Assembly: GCF_001766235.1 (NCBI RefSeq)
Contig: NZ_CP015164.1
Coordinates: forward strand, 2,569,001-2,633,000
Source of the DNA: Acetobacter ascendens
GTDB taxonomy: Bacteria > Pseudomonadota > Alphaproteobacteria > Acetobacterales > Acetobacteraceae
DNA length: 64,000 bases
Reading direction: 5' to 3'
Shown: one piece after another, positions 27,167 to 34,950 of the stretch
Layout: each line of letters starts with the position of its first letter
Numbering within the stretch: position 1 is the stretch's first letter
Position numbers and translations under genes: made by a program
Notes under the pieces: generated by a model
Seen by the model: only the letters and a program-made list of their open reading frames with translations
The model's database searches: none
Told to the model about the DNA's origin: nothing

Positions 27167-29197
27167 ATGGCATCACAACACTCTCAGCCCCTGCACCGTA
27201 ATCCGCGTCTGCGCCCTGTAAACAGGATAGCCGTAAATATCCTGCTAGATGGCGTATTGGCGGCACTTGCTGCACCTCTGGCGCGATGGCTGGCGGCCCC
27301 GCAAGATGGATTGTTGCACCCACTCTGGTTTCTGGCCGGGGGGGCTATCACGCTGCTTGTCAGTGGGTTGCCATTCCGTATGCCACAACAGTATTGGCGG
27401 TTTTCCGGCGTTTCAGATCTTCTGGGCATTGCTGGAGCTTCTATTGCCAGTTCTGTGCTGTTTTCGTGCGGGCTTGTGGCGGTGGGCTTTCCGCTACCTA
27501 GTCTGACTTTTCCTATTATTTATGCGCTGGTTTTGCTGGTGATGTTGGGCGGGCTGCGAGTTGGTTACCGCTTGGCGCACAGAATAGCTCTCCGCCGCGC
27601 CAATTTGCGGCGCGTGGTGCTGATAGGAGCAGATACAGTTGCTGATCTGTATTTGCGTGCGTTGGAGCGTAACCCAGAGGCCGGAATTCGTGTTGTCGGG
27701 CTTGTAGCTTTGGGTACACATCAAGCGGGCCGACGCATCCATAACGTGCCCATTTTGGGGCATGTGGAAGATATTGGAGTTATTTTAGATCGGCTGGCAA
27801 AAAACAATATGCTGCCCGAATCCTTGGTGGTGACTGATCCCTCTTTCCGTGGTCGTGCCCTGACAAATGTGCTGGATGCAGCGGCCGTGCACGGTATCTC
27901 AGTATTGCGCACGCCTGCTTTAACAGATCTTACCCCGGCCGAACGTGTGCAATTGCGGCCTGTGCCGCTGGAAGACCTTCTCAATCGTCCTCAGGTGCCA
28001 TTGGACCGAGAAGGTATGGAACGACTGGTGGGTAACCGTAATGTTCTGGTTACGGGGGCTGGTGGCACCATTGGTTCAGAACTGGTGCGCCAAATTGCTT
28101 TGCTTGGCCCCAAACGTCTGATTCTGCTTGATCACGGTGAGTTCGAATTGTGGCAGATAGACGTGGAACTGGCAGACTGTGCTCCACATGTGCCGCGTGA
28201 AGTGGTGGTGGCCGATGTGCGAGATGAAGCACGGTTAGATGAGGTGATGGCCCGTTTCCGCCCAGAACTGGTGTTTCATGCCGCAGCTCTGAAGCATGTG
28301 CCAATTGTGGAAGCAAATCCGGCAGAAGGGTTGCTGACCAACGTGCATGGTACGCGTGTTGTGGCCGATACGGCATCTCGCCACGGAGCGCAGGCTATGG
28401 TGGTGATTTCAACAGACAAGGCGGTGAATCCTTCTAGCTTGATGGGCGCATCCAAGCGTGCGGCAGAGATGTACTGTCAGGCGCTGGATGTGCGTGCCCG
28501 TGCATCAGGCCAGCCGGATGCCATGCGGTGTGTTACGGTGCGTTTTGGCAATGTGCTGGGGTCTACTGGCTCTGTTGTCCCGTTGTTTCGCCGGCAGCTA
28601 GAACGCGGTGGCCCGCTTACAGTTACACACCCGGAAATGCGCCGGTATTTCATGACAGTGCCAGAAGCCGTGGGGCTTGTGCTGCAAGCCAGTGTGCGGG
28701 GCATGCGCCATACCGATGGTTCAGGCACCGATGATCTGCTGCGTCATGGTGGTATTTTTGTGCTGGATATGGGTGAGCCCGTTCGTATTGTAGACTTGGC
28801 TCGGCAGATGATCCGTATGGCCGGTTTGCGCCCTGATGAGGATGTAACCATCCGTTTTACAGGCTTAAGACCCGGTGAAAAACTGTATGAAGAATTGTTT
28901 CATGGTCGGGAGGCCCCAGTGCCAACCGATGAACCCGGCTTGCTAATGGCAACGCCTCGGCTTGTTGATCTGGAGCAGATACGCCAAGCGGTGGACCAGA
29001 TTACGGCCTATGCGCGAGAAGGTGATGTGCAGGCTGCTTTGCGTATTCTGGCATTGCTGGTGCCGGAATTCGATCATAACCCAGCAGGAGAGGTGCGTGC
29101 CCTGGCGCCGGAATCTGCGGCGTCTGGTGCTATGGCTGCGGGTGTTGTACACAGCGGACAGGCGCAGGCCGATGGCAATGAGCAGGTGGCATTATGA
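27167..29197 (+). CDS. WbpM/CapD/FlaA1-type nucleoside-diphosphate-sugar dehydratase
   Basis: About 676 residues. An N-terminal four-helix membrane region and a CoA-binding-like domain (VVLIGADTVADLYLRAL) are followed by the SDR domain: NAD motif GAGGTIGSELVRQI, DVRD, FHAAALKHVP and STDKAVNPSSLMGASKRAAE. Met replaces the usual catalytic Tyr, as is typical of UDP-GlcNAc 4,6-dehydratases of this family; GLRPGEKLYEELF closes the domain. It makes a 4-keto sugar nucleotide for polysaccharide or glycan synthesis. The product likely feeds the aminotransferase encoded next, whose start overlaps this stop. A GTG at 27143 with AGGA upstream is an alternative start. Confidence 0.88.
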   Translation: MASQHSQPLHRNPRLRPVNRIAVNILLDGVLAALAAPLARWLAAPQDGLLHPLWFLAGGAITLLVSGLPFRMPQQYWRFSGVSDLLGIAGASIASSVLFSCGLVAVGFPLPSLTFPIIYALVLLVMLGGLRVGYRLAHRIALRRANLRRVVLIGADTVADLYLRALERNPEAGIRVVGLVALGTHQAGRRIHNVPILGHVEDIGVILDRLAKNNMLPESLVVTDPSFRGRALTNVLDAAAVHGISVLRTPALTDLTPAERVQLRPVPLEDLLNRPQVPLDREGMERLVGNRNVLVTGAGGTIGSELVRQIALLGPKRLILLDHGEFELWQIDVELADCAPHVPREVVVADVRDEARLDEVMARFRPELVFHAAALKHVPIVEANPAEGLLTNVHGTRVVADTASRHGAQAMVVISTDKAVNPSSLMGASKRAAEMYCQALDVRARASGQPDAMRCVTVRFGNVLGSTGSVVPLFRRQLERGGPLTVTHPEMRRYFMTVPEAVGLVLQASVRGMRHTDGSGTDDLLRHGGIFVLDMGEPVRIVDLARQMIRMAGLRPDEDVTIRFTGLRPGEKLYEELFHGREAPVPTDEPGLLMATPRLVDLEQIRQAVDQITAYAREGDVQAALRILALLVPEFDHNPAGEVRALAPESAASGAMAAGVVHSGQAQADGNEQVAL

Positions 29198-30330
29198 ACA
29201 GTTCACAAAACAGGCCTATCGCTTTTCTTGATCTCGCAGCCCAGCAAAAACGGCTGGAACCCGCATTGCGGCAGAGGCTGGAGGCTGTTCTAGCGCATTG
29301 CCGCTTTGTAATGGGGCCAGAAGTGCTGGAACTGGAACAGCGCTTGGCCCAGTGGTGCGGGGCGCAGGAATGCGTGGGTGTTTCCTCTGGCACAGATGCC
29401 TTGCAAATTGTGATGATGGGGGAACAAATTGGTCGGGGTGATGCTGTGTTCCTGCCAGCGTTTACCTACACCGCCACGGCAGAAGTGCCTTTAGTGCTGG
29501 ATGCCACGCCTGTTTTTGTGGATGTTGACCCAAACACTTTCCAGATTGATCCAGAGCATTTGCGCAGCCGTATTCGTGCTGTGCGAGAAGCGGGTAAATT
29601 GAAGCCACGCGCTATTGTTGGGGTAGATCTGTTTGGCCAGCCTGCACCGTGGGCGGATTTACGTGCCATTGCGCAGGAAGAAGATCTTTTCCTGTTGGCT
29701 GATTGCGCACAGTCCTTTGGGGCAAAGCTGCATGGTGCGCCCTTGGGGCGGGAGGCCACAGCAACAACACTTTCTTTCTTTCCGTCCAAGCCTTTGGGGG
29801 GATACGGAGATGGCGGCGCTATTTTAACGGATGACCCGGAACGCGCAGCTCTCTATCGGTCCCTGCGTACGCATGGCGAAGGCACAACTCGGTATGAGGT
29901 TTTGCGCACTGGCATGAACGGGCGTCTGGATACCCTGCAAGCCGCTGTGCTGTTGGCCAAGCTGGATGGTTTTGCACGAGAATTGACACGGCGTGAGGAA
30001 ATTGCCTGCCAGTATGATGCAGGTCTAAAAGACGTGGTGCAGGTGCCTGCGCGCGTGCCAGATAGCCAGAGCGCATGGGCCATTTATTCTGTATTGCTGA
30101 AAAACAGCGCCGAGCGTGAGCAAATGCAGGCCCGCCTGAAAGAACAAGGGGTGCCTTCAGCCATTTACTATCCGCTGCCGCTGCATAAACAGCCAGCCTA
30201 CCGGGATCATCATGATGGTATGGCGCTGCCTGTTTCTGAAGATATGGCACAGCGGATTCTGGCGCTGCCAATCCACCCGGAACTGACTGATGAAGAAGTG
30301 GCCCGCGTTATTGCTGCGGTGCGCGGGTAA
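29194..30330 (+). CDS. DegT/DnrJ/EryC1/StrS-type sugar aminotransferase
   Basis: 378 residues, PLP fold type I. It contains GVSSGTDALQIVMMG, PAFTYTATAEVPLVLDATPVF, GVDLFGQPAPW, ADCAQSFGA and FFPSKPLGGYGDGGA, whose Lys binds PLP. The C-terminal QARLKEQGVPSAIYYPLPLH motif is typical of the WbpE/ArnB group. It most likely aminates the keto-sugar nucleotide made by the preceding dehydratase, giving an amino sugar for a surface glycan. The ATGA overlap with the upstream gene indicates coupled translation. Confidence 0.9.
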   Translation: MNSSQNRPIAFLDLAAQQKRLEPALRQRLEAVLAHCRFVMGPEVLELEQRLAQWCGAQECVGVSSGTDALQIVMMGEQIGRGDAVFLPAFTYTATAEVPLVLDATPVFVDVDPNTFQIDPEHLRSRIRAVREAGKLKPRAIVGVDLFGQPAPWADLRAIAQEEDLFLLADCAQSFGAKLHGAPLGREATATTLSFFPSKPLGGYGDGGAILTDDPERAALYRSLRTHGEGTTRYEVLRTGMNGRLDTLQAAVLLAKLDGFARELTRREEIACQYDAGLKDVVQVPARVPDSQSAWAIYSVLLKNSAEREQMQARLKEQGVPSAIYYPLPLHKQPAYRDHHDGMALPVSEDMAQRILALPIHPELTDEEVARVIAAVRG

Positions 30331-30346
30331 GAGAAAGATACAGATA

Positions 30347-30811
30347 ATGCGGAAAGAGACGGCTTTTATTATTGGCTTTTTTATTTTTACGCTCAGTACG
30401 GCAGCGCTGATCTGGAAAGTGGCTCTGCCTAACCTGAAGCCGGTTTCCTTTCCGCAAGTGGCCAGCGGCTCTTTGGATGTTGGCCCCATGCACCGCACAC
30501 GTGCCCTAAGCCCAGATGAAGTAAAAGCGGTGAATGACTGGTTTAAGGATAACAAAGGTGGCTGGGGGCCGCTTACGCGTACGCCGCCATCATCGGGTGA
30601 TGCCCGCATGGTGCTGAATGATGCCCAAGGTAAGGAAGCCCTAGTGCTTACGCTCTGGACAGGTATTAGTGCTGCGGATTGGAATTCCACCGTGTTTGTT
30701 GAAAACCCGGATGGCTCACAGGTGCATTACAGGTCGTTTTCCAACAAAGAGTTTGCACCTTTGCGGATGATGGTTGACCGCTACCCCTATAAACGGTCCA
30801 GTTTCCCCTGA
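30347..30811 (+). CDS. Uncharacterised membrane-anchored protein
   Basis: About 154 residues. One N-terminal membrane helix (TAFIIGFFIFTLSTAALIW) is followed by a soluble, probably periplasmic domain with RALSPDEVKAVNDWF and GWGPLTRTPPSSGDARM. No family is recognised. It starts 16 bases after the aminotransferase stop and is followed by a strong terminator, so it is the last gene of the sugar operon. Pro-Pro and WNSTVFVENPDGSQVHYR suggest a beta-rich fold. The start ATG is chosen because the upstream in-frame ATG lies inside the aminotransferase gene. Confidence 0.7.
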   Translation: MRKETAFIIGFFIFTLSTAALIWKVALPNLKPVSFPQVASGSLDVGPMHRTRALSPDEVKAVNDWFKDNKGGWGPLTRTPPSSGDARMVLNDAQGKEALVLTLWTGISAADWNSTVFVENPDGSQVHYRSFSNKEFAPLRMMVDRYPYKRSSFP

Positions 30812-30837
30812 TTTTTAAAAGCGTATAGCGCCACAAA

Positions 30838-30877
30838 AACAAAACCCCTTCCATCAATACGGTGGAAGGGGTTTTTT
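30838..30877 (+). terminator. Intrinsic terminator, probably bidirectional
   Basis: AAAACCCCTTCCA and TGGAAGGGGTTTT form a 13-bp stem, with T-runs possible on both strands. It lies between convergent units (sugar operon and pyrC). Confidence 0.92.
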
Positions 30878-30905
30878 CTATGCGCTGAATAGCTGGACAG
30901 GAAGG

Positions 30906-32270
30906 TTAGTCTGCGGGCCTGTCTGTTGCATCAAAACGGAAAGGCTCACCAATGGCCTGATCTGCCAATGTACCTTCCCACATCACTTGGTTGCCACGGA
31001 TAATGGTGCCAACAGGGCGGCCTGTAATGGTGTTTCCCGTAAAAGGAGACCATCCGCAGCGTGAGGCCAACCATTCTTCCTTGATCGTCCACTGGGCTTT
31101 CAGATCCACAATCGTGAAGTCTGCATCATACCCAACGGCAATGCGGCCTTTACGCACCAAGCCAAACAGACGCTGCGGGCCAGCGGATGTTAAATCCACC
31201 AAGCGGCGCAGTGTTAGCCGGTGGTGCGCAACATGGTTGAGCATCAGGGGCAGAAGTGTTTGCACGCCCGGCATACCGGAGGGCGAGGCCGGGTAAGTGC
31301 GGGCCTTGGCTTCCTTGCTATGGGGCGCATGGTCAGACCCAATGACATCTGGCAAGCCTTGGGATACCCAATGCCACAGACCATCACGGTGCGCGCCAGA
31401 ACGGATAGGCGGGTTCATCTGCGCAAATGTACCAAGGCGGGCGTAAGCTTCTTCCCCCGCCAGTGTCAGATGCTGAGGAGTGACTTCACAGCTTGCCACA
31501 TCGCGGTGCTGGGCAATAAGGGCCAGTTCTGCGGGGGTGGTGATGTGCAGCACATGTACACGTCGCCCGGTTTTGCGGGCCAAATGCAGCACGCGAGTGG
31601 TAGCCCGTAGGGCTGTTTCATCATCCCGCCAAACAGGATGGGATGAAGGATCGCCCTCAATCCGTTCCCCCATGCGTTCTTTCAGGCGGGTTTCATCTTC
31701 AGCATGAATGGCAACACGACGCCGTCCAGATTTCAGCACGCGTTCCAGCATACTGTCTTCCGAAACCAGCAGGCTGCCGGTGGAAGAGCCCATGAACACC
31801 TTAATACCTGCTGTGCCCGGTAGTTTTTCCAGTTCACCGCATTGGTCGGCATTATCAACAGTGGCGCCTACGTAAAAGGCGTGTTCGCACCACATGCGGC
31901 CTTTTGCACGGGCCAGCTTGTCTGCCACCGCTTCTGGCGTAGAGGTGGTGGGTTTGGTGTTGGGCATTTCAAACACACCCGTTACCCCACCTAGCACAGC
32001 GGCACGGCTACCGGATTCGAGGTTTTCATTTTCCTCGGCGCCCGGTTCACGGAAATGAACCTGCGTATCTATAACGCCCGGCAGAATGGTTAGGCCCGTG
32101 CAGTCTATGGTGCGGGCGGCATCAGCTTGCCCACCAATAGCGGCAATGGTGCCATTTTTAACGTAAACCGTGGTTTCCACTGTGCCATCAGGCAGTACAA
32201 CAGAACCACCTTTTAATGCCAGATCAAAGGGGCCGCGCTGGTCGCCAATAAAAGGGGCAGAAGGTGCCAT
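30906..32270 (-). CDS. pyrC: Dihydroorotase (class I)
   Basis: 454 residues. The TIM-barrel amidohydrolase metal motif is VHFREPG, with FEMPNTKPTT, GIKVFMGSSTGSLL, IHAEDE, HVLHITT and the catalytic DHAPHS. It closes carbamoyl-aspartate to dihydroorotate in pyrimidine synthesis. The TGSLLVSED region and length fit active class I (PyrC/AllB-like) enzymes rather than the inactive PyrC' form, because the metal His residues are all present. It starts 6 bases after the gor stop, so the two are co-transcribed. Confidence 0.9.
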   Translation of the reverse strand: MAPSAPFIGDQRGPFDLALKGGSVVLPDGTVETTVYVKNGTIAAIGGQADAARTIDCTGLTILPGVIDTQVHFREPGAEENENLESGSRAAVLGGVTGVFEMPNTKPTTSTPEAVADKLARAKGRMWCEHAFYVGATVDNADQCGELEKLPGTAGIKVFMGSSTGSLLVSEDSMLERVLKSGRRRVAIHAEDETRLKERMGERIEGDPSSHPVWRDDETALRATTRVLHLARKTGRRVHVLHITTPAELALIAQHRDVASCEVTPQHLTLAGEEAYARLGTFAQMNPPIRSGAHRDGLWHWVSQGLPDVIGSDHAPHSKEAKARTYPASPSGMPGVQTLLPLMLNHVAHHRLTLRRLVDLTSAGPQRLFGLVRKGRIAVGYDADFTIVDLKAQWTIKEEWLASRCGWSPFTGNTITGRPVGTIIRGNQVMWEGTLADQAIGEPFRFDATDRPAD

Positions 32271-32276
32271 AGGGAA

Positions 32277-33674
32277 TTATCCTTCAGCTTTCGGGGTTTC
32301 CCGCGTGCGGGTACGCATGGTCACCAGCTCTTCAGCCGATGTGGGGTGAATACCGATTGTGCGGTCAAAATCTGCTTTTGTCAGTTCGGCCGTTACAGCA
32401 ATGGCAACGCCCTGAAGCATTTCTGGTGCGTCATCCCCCAGAATATGCACACCCACAACTTTCTGGCTTTTTTGGTCCACAACCAGCTTCATGACTGTTT
32501 TACGTGTGCGGCCGGTTAGAGTGTGCCGCATGGGGGTAAAGCGTGTGAAATAGATATCCACCACGCCATTTCGGGTAGCTTCCTGCTCTGTCAGCCCAAC
32601 GGTTGCCAATGGGGGGGAGAAGAAAACAGCCTTGGGGGTTGTGGCGTAGCACCATTGGCGGGCTGGGCCTTTGCCAAACAGGCGGTCTGCCAGATTATGG
32701 CCCTCCGCAATGGCAACGGGGGTGAGGTTAATACGGTCTGTGACATCCCCAATAGCGTAAACACCCGGCTGGGCTGTCTCACTATTGGTATCAACCTTGA
32801 TGCGCCCATTATCTGCGGTGGTGATGGCTGTGTTTTCCAGCCCAAGCGCATCAATTTTAGGGCGACGGCCTGTTGCCATAAACACGCAATCTGTGTGCAG
32901 GTGCTGGCCATTATCCAACGTTACCACAAGGTCTGTGCTGTTTCTGGTAATAGCGGTGCAGCAGGTGTGGCGGTGCTGGGTAATGCCGCGTGCATCAATG
33001 GCTTCTGCTGTGGCGTTGCGCATTTCTTCATCAAAACCGCGCAAGGGCAAATCACGGCGGTACACCAGATCTACCTTGGAGCCCAAGCCTGCAAAAATAC
33101 CGGCAAATTCCAACCCAATGTACCCACTGCCAATAATAACCACCCGTTCTGGCCGTTGCGGCAGATGGAATGCCTCATCAGAGGTAATTGCTAATTCTGC
33201 GCCGGGAATATCAGGTTTTACGGGTGTGGAACCGGTGGCAATAACAATGCGTTCTGCCGTAATGGTGCGGGGGGCTTCATCCGGCGCAAGGGGGGAAGGT
33301 TCAATGCGGACGGTATGTCCATCTACAAACCGGGCATGGCCGGTTAAGAGCGTAATACCGGCTTTTTCCAGCATGGAAACATAAATGCCGTTCAGACGGG
33401 TAATTTCCCGGTCCTTGGCGGCCATCAGCTTGCCCCAGTCATGCGTGCCGCGGGTAGAGGTCCAGCCAAAGCCGTGGCTGTCATCTACCATATCGCCGTA
33501 TTCACTGGCCTGTACCATAAGCTTTTTGGGCACACAGCCCAAATTTACACAGGTACCACCCCAGTGTCGGCTTTCTGCAATGGCAACGCGCGCACCATGG
33601 CTAGCCGCAATGCGCGAGCACCGTACGCCGCCGGAGCCCGCCCCAATAACCAGAAGATCAAAATCATAGCTCAT
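32277..33674 (-). CDS. gor: Glutathione-disulfide reductase
   Basis: 465 residues. FAD-binding VIGAGSGGVRCSR, the redox disulfide motif GGTCVNLGCVPKKLM, the NADPH-binding GSGYIGLEFAGIFAGLG and YAIGDVT precede the C-terminal GIHPTSAEELVTMR that supplies the active-site His-Glu pair. It reduces oxidised glutathione with NADPH in the cytosol. It is the first gene of a two-gene unit with pyrC. CGAGTACG-like bases rather than a clear AGGAG precede the ATG (AAGGAG lies 9-14 bases upstream on the minus strand). Confidence 0.93.
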   Translation of the reverse strand: MSYDFDLLVIGAGSGGVRCSRIAASHGARVAIAESRHWGGTCVNLGCVPKKLMVQASEYGDMVDDSHGFGWTSTRGTHDWGKLMAAKDREITRLNGIYVSMLEKAGITLLTGHARFVDGHTVRIEPSPLAPDEAPRTITAERIVIATGSTPVKPDIPGAELAITSDEAFHLPQRPERVVIIGSGYIGLEFAGIFAGLGSKVDLVYRRDLPLRGFDEEMRNATAEAIDARGITQHRHTCCTAITRNSTDLVVTLDNGQHLHTDCVFMATGRRPKIDALGLENTAITTADNGRIKVDTNSETAQPGVYAIGDVTDRINLTPVAIAEGHNLADRLFGKGPARQWCYATTPKAVFFSPPLATVGLTEQEATRNGVVDIYFTRFTPMRHTLTGRTRKTVMKLVVDQKSQKVVGVHILGDDAPEMLQGVAIAVTAELTKADFDRTIGIHPTSAEELVTMRTRTRETPKAEG

Positions 33675-33735
33675 GGGGCGTACTCCTTTTAATAATGTGT
33701 CTTAAGCGGCGGTGCTGGGCATAAAAACGCGTGCC

Positions 33736-34632
33736 TTATCGTTCGGCAAACGCTTTTTCCACCACGTATGCGCCCGGGGTGGACATGTTGCCTTCATCAA
33801 ACCCACGCGCACGCAACAGGGCTTCCGTATCAGCCAGCATTTCCGGGGAACCGCAGATCATGACGCGGTCGTGTTCGGGATCAAGTTCAGGAATGTTCAG
33901 ATCCTTGAAGATCTTGCCCGATTCAATCAGCTTGGTGATGCGTTCTGTTACGGCAAAGTCTTCACGCGTAACGGCTGGGTAGTACAGCAGCTTTTCCTTG
34001 ATTTCTTCACCAAGGAATTCGTGTTCCGGCAGTTCGTGACGGATGTGGTTGGAATATGCCAGTTCGCCAGACAGACGCACGGTGTGTGTCAGGATAACGT
34101 GGTCATACCGTTCGTAGCATTCCGGATCCTTGATCAGGCTCATGAACGGGGCCAGCCCTGTGCCGGTGGACAGGAAATACAGGTTCCGGCCGGGGCGCAG
34201 GTTATCCAGCAGCAATGTGCCAGTTGGTTTGCGACCGATCAGCACCGTATCACCCACCTTTACGTGGCGCAGGCGGGATGTCAGCGGGCCGTTAGGCACT
34301 GCAATGGAAAGAAATTCCATTTCATCAGCATAGTTAGGGGATGCAATGGAATAGGCGCGTAGCAGGGGCTTACCGTCTACTTCAATCCCGATCATGGCAA
34401 ACTGGCCGTTTTCAAAGCGCAGGCCGGGGTCACGGGTGGTGGTGAAGCTGAACAGGCGGTCCGTCCAGTGATGAACGGTCAGAACCTTGGCAGGGTAAAG
34501 GTGCCCGTATTCCTTGGTTGGCGGGGCCAGATGCCACACGCCTTCCTGTCCATCAACAGGCAGCAGGCCGCTGGGCACTTCAGAGGCAGACATCCGTGGC
34601 AGGATATCGTTTTCAAGCATGGTTTCAGACAT
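33736..34632 (-). CDS. fpr: Ferredoxin-NADP reductase
   Basis: 298 residues, larger than E. coli Fpr because of an N-terminal extension of about 40 residues. FAD-binding LLRAYSIASPNY and the NADP-binding half LYFLSTGTGLAPFMSLI, ILTHTVRLSGEL, VMICGSPEML are present; the C-terminus ends in VEKAFAER. It passes electrons between NADPH and ferredoxin or flavodoxin, plausibly including the FdxA at 20.3 kb (inference). It is a single gene with a divergent helicase upstream. Confidence 0.92.
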   Translation of the reverse strand: MSETMLENDILPRMSASEVPSGLLPVDGQEGVWHLAPPTKEYGHLYPAKVLTVHHWTDRLFSFTTTRDPGLRFENGQFAMIGIEVDGKPLLRAYSIASPNYADEMEFLSIAVPNGPLTSRLRHVKVGDTVLIGRKPTGTLLLDNLRPGRNLYFLSTGTGLAPFMSLIKDPECYERYDHVILTHTVRLSGELAYSNHIRHELPEHEFLGEEIKEKLLYYPAVTREDFAVTERITKLIESGKIFKDLNIPELDPEHDRVMICGSPEMLADTEALLRARGFDEGNMSTPGAYVVEKAFAER

Positions 34633-34950
34633 GGACCGCTATGTACTCCGCTTGTAGCAGATCAGAACAATGTGCCTTTGCATGGTAGATACAAAAGCAC
34701 CGTGAATTTCTTGCTGGCGGCGTTTTTAGAAGGGTGAGGCGCCTAATGCCAGTGTAAATTCATCACACAACGTGTTCGCGCAACACGTAACTGGCTGAAA
34801 ACCGCCTGCCGCTTCTGTCTGCTGGGTAGGTTAGGGGCGCCACAATGGCCAAATCGGACCGTAGGGGCAAGGCAGGTTTCTGATTTATTTTGCATGAAGT
34901 ATGCTGCCAAGGCATTGTTCCGGCCCGCAGGATGACGCAAGAGAGAAAGC
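34633..34950. other. Divergent intergenic region fpr / helicase
   Basis: 318 bases between two divergent genes. No gene, tRNA or hairpin stands out. It should carry both promoters. A short leftward frame inside it lacks a ribosome binding site. Confidence 0.4.
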
